Source of the DNA: Rhineura floridana
Taxonomy: Eukaryota > Chordata > Lepidosauria > Squamata > Rhineuridae
NCBI RefSeq assembly: GCF_030035675.1
Contig: NC_084487.1
Coordinates: forward strand, 32,406,474 to 32,470,473
Reading direction: 5' to 3'
Length of the DNA stretch: 64,000 bases
The position numbers and the translations under genes were made by a program. Below, piece by piece: positions 26,701-33,965 of the stretch. The notes under the pieces were generated by a model that worked only from the letters and a program-made list of their open reading frames with translations, was not told where the DNA came from and did not search any database. Position 1 is the stretch's first letter. Every line of letters begins with the position of its first letter.

Positions 26701-28423
26701 TCAGTAAAGCCATCAATGAAATGAAGAACAACAATGCTAGTGGACCTGATGGGATTCCTGCTGAAGTCTTTAAAGAAGGTGGGCCTGAACTTACACAACA
26801 ACTTCATAAGCTCATCGAAAAAATCTGGATGAGGGAGGAGATCCAGAAGACTAGGGACACCATAATTATCACCCTTTTTAAGAAGGGTGATAGAACAGGT
26901 TGTGGGAACTATCGAGGTATCTTCCTTGTTGCTACCGCAGGTAAAATCCTTGCAAGGATCCTCGCAAATCGCCTCCATCCTCTCAGAGGATGTCCTCCCC
27001 GAATCTCAAAATGGTTTCCACCCTTCCAGAGGGACAGTGGACATGATCTGACTAAAGCCTTTGATACTGTGAATCGAACCGCTCTCTGGACCATCCTTCT
27101 GAAAACTGGATGCCCTGATAAATTTGTGAATATTTTGCGACTCCTTCATGATAACATGAAAGCAACAGTCTTGGATAACAATGCCTTTCAGAGTGATCCA
27201 TTCAGAGTCGGATCAGGCATAAAACAGGGATGTGTCATTTCTCCTACCTTATTTGCTATCTTTATTGCTATGATTCTACACCTTATTGAGGGGAAACTTC
27301 CTACTGGTGTGGAAATCATATATCGAACAGATGGAAAGCTTTTTAATCTCAGGAGGCTGAAAGCAAAAGGGTAAGGTAATGTCACCCTCTGTCGTAGAAC
27401 TTCAATATGCTGTAAATAGTGTAGTCTCCGCACATTCAGAGAAAGATCTTCAAACTATCCTAAATGTCTTTGCAGAAGCATATGGAAAGCTTGGGCTCTC
27501 AGTTAATATTAAAAAAGCCAACGTACTTCATCAACAGGTGCAAACTAGTCCCTCTGTAGCACCATCAATCCAGCTTAATGGTGTGATGCTGGAGAATGTT
27601 GATCACTTCCCCTATCTTGAAAGATTCCACCAACGCTGCCTCCGGAAAATTCTGCAAATTACTTGGGAAGACAGACGGACTAATGTTAGCGTTTTGGAAG
27701 AAGGAAAGACTACCAGTGTTGAAACAATGATCCTTCAACATCAACTTCGCTGGACTGGCCATGTTGTTTGAATGCCTGATCACCGTCTTCCAAAGCAGCT
27801 ACTTTACTCCCAACTTAAAGATGGAAAACAGAATATCAGTGGACAGCAAAAGAGGTTTAAAGAAGTTCTTAAAGCGAATCTAAAAAAAATGTAACATGAG
27901 CATTGAGAACTGGGAAGTCTTGGCCCATGAACGTCGCAAATGGAGGTCAGCTATTATCAAAGGTGCTATGGACTTAGAAGAAGCACGGATGCAGGGTGAA
28001 CGGAACAAATGAGCTAAGCTGAAGGCACGTCAAACAAATCCTCATTGCGATCATCTTCCATCTGGAAACCTATGTCCTCACTGTGGGAGGCTGTGTGGAT
28101 CCAGATTTGGCCTCCACAGTCACTTACGGACCCACTGTTAAAGACCTTATCTTGGAAGACAATCTTACTCGGCCATGAGTGATCACCAATGAAAGATGAA
28201 AATGAATGGTTGCTTGTGTAAGTACCGGGGAGTGGACAATGGGGTGGAAAAATGTAGTTAAGGTGTGCACTGGCTAGTTTTATCTGTTTCTAAGGATCTA
28301 GGATCTAAGGATCCTAGCTAAGACCATCCTCCTTTTGCTGCTTAGTAAATGCATGGTTTTTCTTTCTCTTCCTCATCTCCCCCGTCTCCAGGTAGCAGAA
28401 TGAAATTTCTCCACAAGAAGTAA
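2569..28423 (+). CDS. DENND2A: DENND2-family Rab GEF, C-terminal eight coding exons (probably DENND2A)
   Basis: DENN-domain proteins are guanine-nucleotide exchange factors; the DENND2 group acts on Rab9 in endosome-to-Golgi traffic. Coding exons are 2569-2709, 3078-3226, 18108-18285, 20678-20719, 23607-23724, 25302-25541, 25734-25820 and 28392-28423. They sum to 987 bp, 328 residues plus TAA, with every junction in phase and GT-AG. The first four exons give the central cDENN part (for example DSRLEHVDFESLF and LLERRVIFIADKL). The last four give dDENN and end in MKFLHKK. The human protein is about 1,000 residues, so two thirds, including uDENN and the N-terminal region, lie upstream of the window. 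Choice of paralogue: ESSPLNEVVSEAF, QMFGGFIQERELRKQ and the MKFLHKK end match my memory of DENND2A better than DENND2C, and DENND2D ends differently. DENND2C remains the alternative. No damage is seen in the exons. Confidence 0.88.
2835..3030 (-). repeat. tRNA-Ala-like SINE
   Basis: On the minus strand, a degenerate tRNA-like head with a box B-like GGTTCAATTCCCAGC, then the body with TGGACCAATGGTCTGACTCC. It sits between two DENND2A exons. Confidence 0.7.
3078..3226 (+). CDS. DENND2A: DENND2A exon, cDENN part (VIELRRPLDSRLEHVDF...)
   Basis: Acceptor TTTTCAG, donor CAG|GTACT. It holds 49 codons plus two bases. The segment RLEHVDFESLFSSLS and LLERRVIFIADKL is among the most conserved in the DENND2 group. 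It ends in phase 2, giving a serine codon shared with the exon at 18108. Confidence 0.92.
3290..3620 (+). repeat. Dispersed repeat with GGGGCCAAATGTGGCC
   Basis: Shares the GGCCAAATGTGGCC start and GCCTGGCTGGAATGCATGCTTGAA with copies near 10415, 16365 (inverse order) and 46110. Probably a non-autonomous DNA transposon; ends not resolved. Confidence 0.45.
3715..3800 (+). repeat. Palindromic MITE family 1, partial
   Basis: One arm: GGCCAATGGCCAGAGATGACGG, then GAGCTGTAGTTCAGCAG and CTGGAGGGCCAAAGGTTCCCC. The opposite arm is lost. Confidence 0.55.
3987..4216 (+). repeat. Sauria-type SINE (tRNA head, BovB-like tail), near full length
   Basis: Starts GAGCCAGTGTGGTGTAGTGG with box A-like TAGTGGTTAAAG and box B GGTTCGAATCC, then GAAGCTCACTGGGTGACC. 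The end CATAGGGTCACCATATG...GACTTGAAGGCA resembles the BovB 3' end at 12430, as expected for a SINE moved by BovB. Confidence 0.85.
5005..5650 (+). repeat. Old LINE 3'-end-like repeat preceded by a (TGTA)n tract
   Basis: Contains the recurrent segments CAGGGAGGGCATTCCACAAA, GAGCTTTATATGC and CACCTTGAATTTGGCC. I know these from a dispersed reptile repeat, probably an L2/CR1-group LINE tail. Class is uncertain. Confidence 0.45.
6225..6490 (+). repeat. Fragment related to the repeat at 5005-5650
   Basis: Segments such as GAACTCCAAAGGCAGGCTACC and GACCAGGAGCCAGTGTACC resemble the same degraded family. Weak call. Confidence 0.3.
6507..6644. mobile_element. Palindromic hAT-like MITE with exact 8-bp target duplication
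   Basis: Arms begin CAGCCTTTTTCAACCAGTG and end in GTTGGGAAGAGCTG. Inner arms carry CCTCCAGATGTTGTTGGACC and its inverse. The target duplication GTCTAGAT lies at 6499-6506 and 6645-6652 and is exact, which fits the hAT superfamily. Confidence 0.8.
6865..7190. repeat. Palindromic MITE family 2
   Basis: Arms with AAGAATCCTGAGAACTGTAG and CTCAGGATTCTTTGGGG, plus inner CACAGCTACAATTCCCAGAG against its inverse. Copies also at 46465 and 60545. No clear target duplication. Confidence 0.65.
7240..7310 (-). repeat. tRNA-Ala-like SINE, body fragment
   Basis: Only CTTGATCTATCCAGCC...GACTCTGACTGGCAGTGGC survives. Confidence 0.4.
7335..7760 (+). repeat. LINE 3'-end-like repeat
   Basis: Resembles the segments at 8280 and 18535: a 'gaggcc...tggtcac...ggaatgc' block followed by a long 3' tail ending in AATAAATG-type sequence. 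Probably the tail of an L2/CR1-group LINE. Confidence 0.4.
8280..8502 (+). repeat. Two abutting repeat fragments
   Basis: 8280-8430 is a LINE-tail-like block (CTTCTCAGTGGTGGGGCTCC). 8430-8502 is a separate fragment (CGTGTGGCACCTTAAAGACT, ACAAATGTATTATGGCATAA) also found at 18795. Confidence 0.4.
8505..8728 (-). repeat. Sauria-type SINE, near full length
   Basis: Inverse of the copy at 3987: box B GGATTCGAATCCC and box A-like CTTAACCACTACACCAC on the plus strand, with the BovB-like tail at the left. Confidence 0.83.
9078..9104 (+). repeat. (TC)n microsatellite
   Basis: About 13 TC units, uninterrupted. Confidence 0.9.
9990..10157. repeat. Palindromic MITE family 3
   Basis: Arms CTTCCACTCACACAGTGGAA and TTCCACTGTGTGAGTGGAA around a C/G-rich loop; the right end is GCGTTGGATACAACCC. 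A related copy lies at 63235. Confidence 0.6.
10415..10550 (+). repeat. Copy of the GGGCCAAATGCGGCC repeat
   Basis: Same start and same TTTTTGCCTGGCTGGAATG block as at 3290. Confidence 0.45.
10551..12232. other. Intron DNA, nothing recognised
   Basis: Intron of DENND2A. Only short pyrimidine tracts; no exon signature or known repeat was seen on either strand. Confidence 0.4.
12233..12492 (+). mobile_element. BovB (RTE) LINE, 3' end
   Basis: The end of the second ORF is readable: YFGHIMRRPDSLEKTIMLGK and WRSLTHRVTISRN. It is followed by CATAGGGTCACCATAAGTC...(AACA)n, the BovB terminal sequence. This is the presumed mobiliser of the Sauria SINEs. Heavily 5' truncated. Confidence 0.82.
12902..13060 (+). 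repeat. AT-rich simple repeat and LINE-tail-like sequence
   Basis: (AAT)n/(AAAT)n at 12902-12945, then GTGTCGCCTATCTGGCC..., a block related to the tail at 51555. Confidence 0.5.
13061..15371. other. Intron DNA, nothing recognised
   Basis: Intron of DENND2A. Contains short (GT)n and poly-G tracts; no exon or repeat family identified. Confidence 0.4.
15372..15800 (-). mobile_element. CR1 LINE, 3' end
   Basis: AGTTTTAGAGTTGGAAGGGACC at the left is the inverse of the CR1 terminal region. To the right are the last RT-ORF codons (AGLEPTGGNGREADF region in one frame). Truncated. Confidence 0.75.
16015..16215 (-). repeat. SINE-like repeat, third family
   Basis: TTTATTACATTTGTATCC..., CTCAAGACAGTATACATAG, TTATCCTCACAACAAGCCTGTGAGG. 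Related copy at 45885, where a degenerate tRNA-like head is also visible. Confidence 0.5.
16365..16740 (-). repeat. Copy of the GGCCAAATGTGGCC repeat
   Basis: Here the family lies inverted: AGGGCCACATTTGGCCCCC near the right end and CAAGGGCTGCATTCCC near the left, so both ends may be present. Confidence 0.5.
16910..17040. repeat. Palindromic MITE family 1
   Basis: CAGGGGTGGGGAACCTGTG start and CAGTCCAATCATATCTGGG inverse arm; degenerate. Confidence 0.55.
17460..17481 (+). repeat. (GT)n microsatellite
   Basis: About nine GT units. Confidence 0.8.
18108..18285 (+). CDS. DENND2A: DENND2A exon, cDENN core (TLSKCCHAMVALLYPF...)
   Basis: Acceptor CTTCTAG, donor GAG|GTGAG; 178 bp that complete the split serine and end in phase 0. 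It includes ALLYPFTWQHTYIPVLPP and CSPTPFLIGLLSSSLP, the signature core of the DENN fold. The preceding intron of 14.9 kb is the longest in the window and is filled with repeats. Confidence 0.93.
18535..18905 (+). repeat. LINE-tail-like block and a 'TTGTGGCACCT' repeat fragment
   Basis: 18535-18725 parallels the block at 8280. 18795-18905 carries GTCTTGTGGCACCTCAAAGG and is the same family as 8430-8502. The order matches the 8.3-8.5 kb region. Confidence 0.4.
19370..19590 (+). repeat. LINE-tail-like repeat fragment
   Basis: GCCAGGAACAGCATGTCAAA and TGCCTGGGTAAAACAGGAATG parallel the block at about 5155-5205. Confidence 0.4.
20678..20719 (+). CDS. DENND2A: DENND2A mini-exon (VLVVDLVNNRFLRQ)
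   Basis: A 42-bp exon of 14 codons, phase 0 at both ends, between GAGACAG and GTAAGAAC. It is recognisable because the neighbouring exons in the DENND2 family are always joined by V-x-V-D/N-L...RFLRQ. Confidence 0.88.
20758..20893. mobile_element. Palindromic MITE family 1, near complete
   Basis: Arms CTGGTGTAGGGATCTTTGG and the inverse of CCAAAGGTTCCCCACACCAG. Flanks TTCTATCT (20750-20757) and TTCTATGT (20894-20901) agree at 7 of 8 positions, supporting an 8-bp hAT-type target duplication. It begins 38 bases after a DENND2A exon. Confidence 0.75.
21556..21725 (-). repeat. Dispersed repeat 'CCTGCTGGATCAGGCC', inverted copy
   Basis: CTGTGAGAACAGGATGTTGG and GATGGGCCACTGGCATGATCC read as the inverse of 22345. 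Other copies at 35014, 35905 and 59765. Confidence 0.6.
22345..22610 (+). repeat. Dispersed repeat 'CCTGCTGGATCAGGCC'
   Basis: AGAGCCCTGCTGGATCAGGCC, CATCTAGTCCAGCATCCTGT, AACCAGATGCCCATTGCAAGC, ATTCAGAAGCATACTGCCTCC. Best-kept copy in the window. Class (SINE or LINE end) not decided. Confidence 0.6.
23607..23724 (+). CDS. DENND2A: DENND2A exon, cDENN-dDENN linker (MEDEDSILPRKLQ...)
   Basis: The acceptor is a T-rich tract ending TTTAAG; the donor is CAGG|GTAAGA. It holds 39 codons plus one base. DSILPRKLQGALEHILEQ is conserved; the following acidic, gly/asn-containing stretch is the variable linker. Confidence 0.9.
24058..24266. mobile_element. Non-autonomous hAT element with exact 8-bp target duplication
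   Basis: Ends CAGGGCTGTGCAGTCGG and CCGACTCCATAGCCCTG; flanked by CTGTTAAT at 24050-24057 and 24267-24274, exact. The interior is built of GACTCC/AACTCC hexamers around a core with CAAAATTTATTTGG. 209 bp, no ORF. Confidence 0.85.
24850..25022 (+). repeat. tRNA-Ala-like SINE
   Basis: GGGCCGTAGCTCAGTGGTAG carries box A; GGCTCAGTCCC is box B. Ends CAGTATAAGGCGGCTTTCTATG. It forms an inverted pair with the next copy. Confidence 0.8.
25030..25161 (-). repeat. tRNA-Ala-like SINE, inverted partner
   Basis: Plus-strand reading ends GATTGAACCTGGGAC...CTACTGAGCTGTGGTCCC. Body truncated. Lies head away from the copy at 24850. Confidence 0.78.
25302..25541 (+). CDS. DENND2A: DENND2A exon, dDENN domain
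   Basis: A 240-bp exon between CCCCAG and GTGAGAGG, phases 1 and 1. It carries LNEVVSEAFVRFFVEIVGHY, the start of dDENN, then REAFRKSVSSKSLRRFLEVF and FIQERELRKQGAK. The exon lies about 140 bp downstream of an inverted pair of SINEs. Confidence 0.93.
25734..25820 (+). CDS. DENND2A: DENND2A exon, dDENN end (GLFEVRAQEYLETLP...)
   Basis: An 87-bp exon between CTATAG and GTAAGAG, phases 1 and 1. It encodes LFEVRAQEYLETLPSGEQ and GVNKFLKGL. The next intron (2.6 kb) contains the zinc-finger LINE. Confidence 0.92.
26345..28215 (+). mobile_element. LINE (clade undetermined) with reverse transcriptase and C-terminal C2H2 finger, degraded
   Basis: Readable RT parts: NNASGPDGIPAEVFKEGGPE, KKGDRTGCGNYRG, KAFDTVN, GSGIKQGCVISPTLFAIF; then LRWTGHVV and, at the end, CPHCGRLCGSRFGLHSHLRTH, a C2H2 finger. 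Compared with the family as I know it, stretches are missing before KAFDTVN and after the palm. The catalytic YADD is replaced (YAVN), and several frame breaks occur. It lies in the sense direction in the last DENND2A intron. Not a host gene. Confidence 0.85.
28392..28423 (+). CDS. DENND2A: DENND2A terminal coding exon (GSRMKFLHKK stop)
   Basis: After CTCCAG the reading frame completes a glycine and ends SRMKFLHKK-TAA at 28423. The short basic C-terminus is typical of DENND2A and DENND2C and unlike DENND2D. Confidence 0.9.
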
Positions 28424-29200
28424 GATCTTAAGAGTGCCACTATTGCAGGGAGAAGGATTTTTTTTACAGTTCAGCAGACACAAAATGGACTGATTGCCCC
28501 CTCCCCCATTTAAAACCAATTCCCATTTAGCCTTCTCCAAAGGAAGGGAAAGCCCAACCCCAGGAGGCAGGGTGTCCAGGCATAGCCTGTGGCACTAAGG
28601 GGACAAAGAAGAGGCTGCTGGGAGAGGTCTCTGGGCTTCTACAAAGAACATGCACTGGACAAAGCACTCTCGGAACTCTCCATTGGCGCTTTGCATATTT
28701 CACGGTGGTTTTTTTTAATTATTATTATTATTTCTTAGCTATTAAACATTTTGAAATGTTGTTTCTTATTTATATTGAGGTTAAGAAGACTATTAGCGAA
28801 TGACACTTGCCCCGGCTCCTCTCTCAAGTGGTAGCCAAGGGCGTTGCTGAAAAGAGGCTGTATTAAGCTGGATTGTAAGATACTGCCAGGGACAATATGA
28901 TGAAGAAAGGGGAGAAGTGGGGGGCACTGTGGTCAGATACTAGAAGGACACTTGTGGGCAGGAAGAGGAAGAGCTTCTAAATGAGGGAAGGTGGGGCAGG
29001 GGTAGACCATTGAAGCTGCTGAGAAATTGCTACCCACTCAAGCAACCACTATGTGATGGAAGATTTTATGCCCCTCCGAGTCTTTGGGGAACACATGTGC
29101 ACCCTTTCTTGGAGTAAGCTCAGAGACTGATGTGATGTAATTAAAAGTGAGTGAAATGAAAGAAAATGTGTTCTGTCTTCTTCTTATACGTAAGTGGTTA
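28424..29200 (+). other. DENND2A: DENND2A 3' UTR with two candidate poly(A) signals
   Basis: ATTAAA occurs at 28741-28746, and again at 29140-29145. The second is followed by a GU-rich stretch (TGTGTTCTGTCTTC) about 25 bases on, making it the better-supported 3' end. No repeat family was recognised in this 0.7 kb, which fits a UTR. The real end needs RNA data. Confidence 0.5.
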
Positions 29201-29365
29201 GTGTGTTTAAGCTGACTTTGTACTTAGTGGCTAAAGACCTGTAAAGTTCTGGAGTGAAAGGCAAAGTTGATGCACGGAAGATCCTTGCACCCCACAAATT
29301 TTTTATTTATTTTGCATGAAAAAGAAGCTGTGCTGGGGACTGGTTATCAGATTTATTTGATGTTG

Positions 29366-29427
29366 TTTTGTGTGTGTGTGTGCGTGTGGTGTGTGTGGGG
29401 GGGGTGGAGAGAGAGAGAGAGAGAGAA
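29366..29427 (+). repeat. (GT)n and (GA)n microsatellites
   Basis: TGTGTG tract, then a G-rich link and (GA)n. Confidence 0.85.
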
Positions 29428-29914
29428 ATGTGTAAAGCACTCACCTTCCAGCCTATTTTGATCCTAAGCTAGTTCACACATGCTTGTACCTCACAGGGTT
29501 TCTCTAAGCTTGCTTATGCTTAGTTGACTACTGAATGTGTGAAGTAACTCCACTGAAAATACTATTACATTTGAGGGGACACAAAAAGTATCTGTGATGT
29601 GAACTGTGATGACTCATTCACACATGCAAATAATCACGGGATGAAATTCTTCCATTATGTCCTTTCTTTTTATGTACAGCCCCAACAAAGAGGTCCCTCC
29701 ACTCACCCTGCTGGGCAACTCAGCAGCAGGCTAGAACTGTATCTCACACCCCATAATGTGAATGGGGGAGCACTGGCAGTGGAAAAGAGGTGGACCTTCT
29801 TACCCTACCCAGCCAGTGCTCTTCTGAATATGTGTATGTGCAGACATACTCACATACACCCACCCTGCACTTCTAGTAAAAGTAGCCATGGGAAAATATA
29901 AAACACTTGTTGGG

Positions 29915-30112
29915 GGAGGCTGTAGCTTGACGGTTGAGCATCTGTTCTGCACACAGAAGGTCCCAAGTTCAATCTCTGGCATCTCCAGGTAGGACTGGGA
30001 ATGTCCCCTTGCTGAAATCACAGAGAAATGCTGTCAGTCAGTGTAGACAATACTGAGCTAGATGGGCCAAAGATCTGACTCCATATTGAGGCAGCTTCCT
30101 ATGTGGAGGGAG
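29915..30112 (+). repeat. tRNA-Ala-like SINE
   Basis: GCTGTAGCTTGACGGTTGAGC head, CAAGTTCAATCTCTGGCATC, and the end CATATTGAGGCAGCTTCCTATG. Confidence 0.75.
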
Positions 30113-30429
30113 ACAATACTCTTTCACTCACATGCACACCCTCTCACACGTTAACAGGTTTTCTTGTTAAAAATTAGCTGAAAGGTTCCATATTGGTCTG
30201 CCTCACTTTTTGCTTAAGGCTCCTCTCTGTTTTTGTGTTTCTCACACATCCTCCAAATAAGATGTGGCAGAGGTTTGTTTTCTGACCCTCTCCCCTAGAG
30301 TATGACTGGACTTGAATCAGGAAGTAGAGTATCAAAAGGAACCTCCTCCTTTACCCCCCCCCAGATTCAAAACGGAAGTTTGAGCTTCCCTATCCTTTCT
30401 GGTTCTTGTCAGTGCTGAGAGAGAAAGCA

Positions 30430-30622
30430 GGGCATAGGAACATCAGAAGCTGCCTTATACCATGTCACACTCTTCATCTAGCCTGGTACTGTACTCTGAC
30501 TACCAGTGGCCCTCCACCACCTCAGGCAACAAAAGGTCCTTCCTGTTACCTGCTACCTAATCCTTTTAACTGCCTGCACCTGGGATTGAACCTGGAACCT
30601 ACTGCATGCAAAGTGCTTTTTA
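30430..30622 (-). repeat. tRNA-Ala-like SINE
   Basis: CATAGGAACATCAGAAGCTGCC at the left end, GGGATTGAACCTGGAACC near the head on the right. Includes a CAGGCAACAAAAGGTCC block absent from some copies. Confidence 0.7.
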
Positions 30623-30951
30623 AAAATCTAGTTAATTAGATTAATAATCTAATAGATTATTAATACAATAAAACAGGAACACCCTTTATTTTAACGCACA
30701 CACACTCCCCTCCCTCGCTCTGCCCTCATGCCCCCTCCCTTTTAGTTATAGCATTTTTATTTCTGATGTTGTTTGGCATGTTCAGGCTCACATGCGCAGA
30801 TGAGGGTTAGGATAAAGTGAGTATCAGTGCTCTGCTGGGGTCCCAGATTAACAACTGTTAAATTGGGTAAGTTTCCACCCCAGAATAGTGTCTCCCACTA
30901 CTTCTAGTTATGGGTATTGCTCAGTGAAGAGTTCCAAAAATGTACTCTGAA

Positions 30952-31289
30952 TAGGGTTGCCAGGTTCCTGGCCTGAGACTGATCCTGTATCTTTAGGAGA
31001 AGAGAAAGTCAGCCAAGTGCAGGTGTTCTTGCAACACTGTAATGGGAAAAACCACAAGGTGGAATTCTCCCTTCCCCCTGCACAACTTTTAAAGATATAG
31101 AAGACCTCTTGGAGGCCGGGCCTGGCAACCAAGAGGTCTTCTGTATCTTTAAAAGTTGTTCAAGGGAAAGGGAGAATTCCACCTTGTGGTTTTTCCCATT
31201 ACAGTGTTGCAAGAACACCTGCACTTGGCTGACTTTCTCTTCTCCTAAAGATACAGGATCAGTCTCATGCCCTGAGCCTGGCAACCCTA
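30952..31289. mobile_element. Large palindromic hAT-like element with near-identical arms
   Basis: Starts TAGGGTTGCCAGG and ends CCTGGCAACCCTA. Arms of about 160 bp pair almost perfectly (for example CAAGTGCAGGTGTTCTTGCA against its inverse), with a short GGCCGGGCCTGG centre. Flanks ACTCTGAA (30944-30951) and ACTCTAAA (31290-31297) match at 7 of 8. 338 bp, non-coding. Confidence 0.82.
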
Positions 31290-31641
31290 ACTCTAAATAA
31301 TGCAGAGCGCTCTTATTATTGAACAACAGTCCCTCCCCAGGTGCAGGTGGTATCGATAGGGAACTCCTGTATGCTTTGCAGGCTTGCTGTTTGTCTGAGT
31401 GTCCATCCCCCTGCCTAAGGCCGTGCAGACCTTGGGGCTTTTTTCCTTTCCCTTGACCTGCTTACACCTGGACTCTGGGAGCAGAAGTTGATACTATCGG
31501 GCAAAGAATTGCCCTTGTGTGTTGTAGCCTAAACATATGATGCTCCATCATGAGAGATGCTGTGGAGGCATCCTAAATCAAGCAGTCAAGATAAATTGAT
31601 AGTCCTTTATTTAGAAATTGTAACATGAGAAACTAACATGC

Positions 31642-31745
31642 AAAGTTTGATTTTTGTCAAGTAGCACTCTTCTTTCATTTTCATATGTCAGGAAAGTTTG
31701 GTTTTTGTCAAGTAGCACTCTTCTTTCATTTTCTTATGTCAGGAA
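31642..31745 (+). repeat. Tandem duplication, two 51-bp units
   Basis: AAAGTTTGATTTTTGTCAAG recurs 51 bases later as AAAGTTTGGTTTTTGTCAAG, with CACTCTTCTTTCATTTTC in both. Confidence 0.85.
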
Positions 31746-32577
31746 TCAAATGTCATTTATCTGTTCTGGATACTCTGGAAGAAACCACCTGTTGTAAGGG
31801 GGGGAGAAAGCAAACAGACAAGTCATGAGGGGAGCGTTTCTTGATGAGACACCAATCTCAGCATCCACCTACAAGCAGACATGGATTTTCTAACTTATCA
31901 CTTAAAACATCCGTTTATAGCTGAGCTACTTTTTTTTAACAGAGATGAGCCCAAACAGTAGGCCTGTGTTAACAAAGAACACAGAAGAAGTTCAGAGAGT
32001 GGCTATCAAAGTGCTTTCAGTAGGAGATCCCAAATGCCAATATATTTGGAACGGGGGCGGGGAAGAGAAGAGATATGTAAGTACCATGCTAGATGGAGTT
32101 TCCTTCCTTAACTCTCAGGTTGCATCTATAGTAGGTAGCTAGCATGATCCAAGTTGTATAGTTGAGTGTGTCTTCCTGAACCTGCCGGGACATCTTGCCC
32201 TCCATCCTAAGACCTGTCCTCGATACTCCTTCAATATGGCTTATCCCTGCTAGTTACTTCAAATATTTTCTCACATGATCAAAGGGGACAGTAAGCACCT
32301 GGGGCTCTTGTGATGGCGCTACCTGTACACTGCCATATCTAAGGATGGGTGTGAACCCCATTTTCTGTAGCACTTTTATGCTACATATATGGCACTTTTC
32401 AAGAAATGGGTGGCTTCATCTACACCACCTGAATGGAGCTGCAGCTTCACAGGAGTGCTGGCTGCACATTGCAGACACAATCACAAGGCCACCCTGTGCG
32501 CTTCATGGCTGAGTGGAGATACTAATCTTGGTTTGGCTCTCCATGTTACACTGTGGAAGCCATTAAAAGTACTAGAA

Positions 32578-33965
32578 AAAAATGGACTGCCTTCAAGTTG
32601 ACCCTGACTTATGGCGACCCTATGAAAAGGGTTTTCACGGTAAGCAGTATTCAGAGGGGGTTTAACATTGCCTCCCTCTGAGGCTAGTCCTCCCCAGCTG
32701 GCTAGGGCCTGCTCAGCTTGCCACAGCTGCACAAGCCAGCCCCTTCCTTGTCCACAACTGCCAGCTGGGGGGCAGCTGGGCTCCTTGGGACTGTGCAGCT
32801 TGCCCACGGCTGCAGAGGTGGCAGGGCTCGTAACCCCTGAGCAGAGCTTGGAAGATTACTTTTAAAAAGTAATAAATTAGTTACAGTTACATGGCCCCCA
32901 AAAAGTAGTAATTACCGCTACAATTACAATTGCTCTGAAAGTAACTGATTATTTTTCCTCCAAAGTAATCACTACAATTACATTTCAGTTACTTAAAAAA
33001 ACACTTACAAGGTGCTGGCCTTGGCTGCTGCACATCTAAGTAGCCTAAAACAACATTAAAATAAACATACACATACAGAGGTAGTAGAATAATTATTTTT
33101 ATTTATAAGATAGCAATGGTGGTCTCTCCGCTGGTAAGGGTGGTGGGGAGGGAGGCTGAGGCCACTACTCAGATCTTTGCACGTCAAACCAAGTGCAGCC
33201 CCCCCACTCAGCCAGCCAGCATAATCTCTCTCACTTAACCACCTCCCAGACCCTGCCCTTCCACCAACTAAGGAACACTCACCCAAGCACACATTTTCCC
33301 CTGAGATGCAAAAACGTTAAAATACTGCAAATGCAGCACTGTAGCCAGAGGGTGGTGGAGGCCACTTTGTGTGCCAAGTGCAAACACAGTATTCTCTCAC
33401 TCACACATACACACAGTCATCTTTCACCTCCATAGTTCTTTATCTCCATTCTGCTGCTGCCTCCTCCTCCTTTTTCCATGTTCTTGACCTCCGGATCCTT
33501 TCCCCCTCCACTCCATTCTTCACCACCACTATCCGTTTTTTAAAATAATTGTTTTCTCCACTCCACCCTGTCTCACTCTCTGCCTCCTCCCTCGTCACCT
33601 CCTACCCATCCACAGAGCATGAAGAAAGAGCAACACTGCGTAGAAGTCCAGTTTGAGGCACATGATTTTCATCCACAAATCAGAGGAGCAGAAGACTTCC
33701 CCTGCTCCCCCCCCCACAAGTAATGACCAAAAGTAATTCTGGAAACGTTACAGTTACTCCACAAAAGTAATAAAATTACTCCTAGTTCTATTACAATCAA
33801 AATGTAAAGGAATTACCCACTCACTCAAAAAAGTAATGAATTACAAGTAATTTGTTACTTGTAACTAGTTACTTCCAAGCTCTGCCCCTGAGCCACTCAC
33901 TGTGGGGGTGATCTTTAGCTGGCCCTTTACACCCAGGATACACGAGCGGGGATTTAACTGCGACA
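32578..33965 (-). repeat. Chimeric SINE variant interrupted by a hAT element
   Basis: Minus-strand order: head near 33965, TGAGTGGCTCAGGGG, hAT insertion, TTACGAGCCCTGCC, body GGCTGGCTTGTGCAGC, then AGCCTCAGAGGGAGGC and the BovB-like tail ending at 32578. Body and tail equal the copy at 1-174. The head's GTGGCTCAGGGGTTA resembles a box A of tRNA-Ser type. Left and right limits are approximate. Confidence 0.65.
32842..33884. mobile_element. Non-autonomous hAT element, 1,043 bp, exact 8-bp target duplication
   Basis: Ends CAGAGCTTGGAAG and CTTCCAAGCTCTG are perfect inverses over 13 bases. CCCCTGAG flanks it at 32834-32841 and 33885-33892, exact. Both subterminal regions are rich in AAGTAAT/GTTAC motifs; the centre has no transposase frame. 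Inserted in the SINE described above. Confidence 0.88.

Noticed and set aside
26532-27374. The longest ORF in the window (280 codons) as a host gene
   Set aside because: Its sequence is plainly a LINE reverse transcriptase (ASGPDGIPAE, KKGDR...CGNYRG, KQGCVISPTLF) with damaged continuation downstream.
28392-28423. DENND2D as the identity of the plus-strand gene
   Set aside because: DENND2D has a different C-terminus and a less conserved dDENN; the MKFLHKK end and ESSPLNEVVSEAF favour DENND2A, with DENND2C as second choice.
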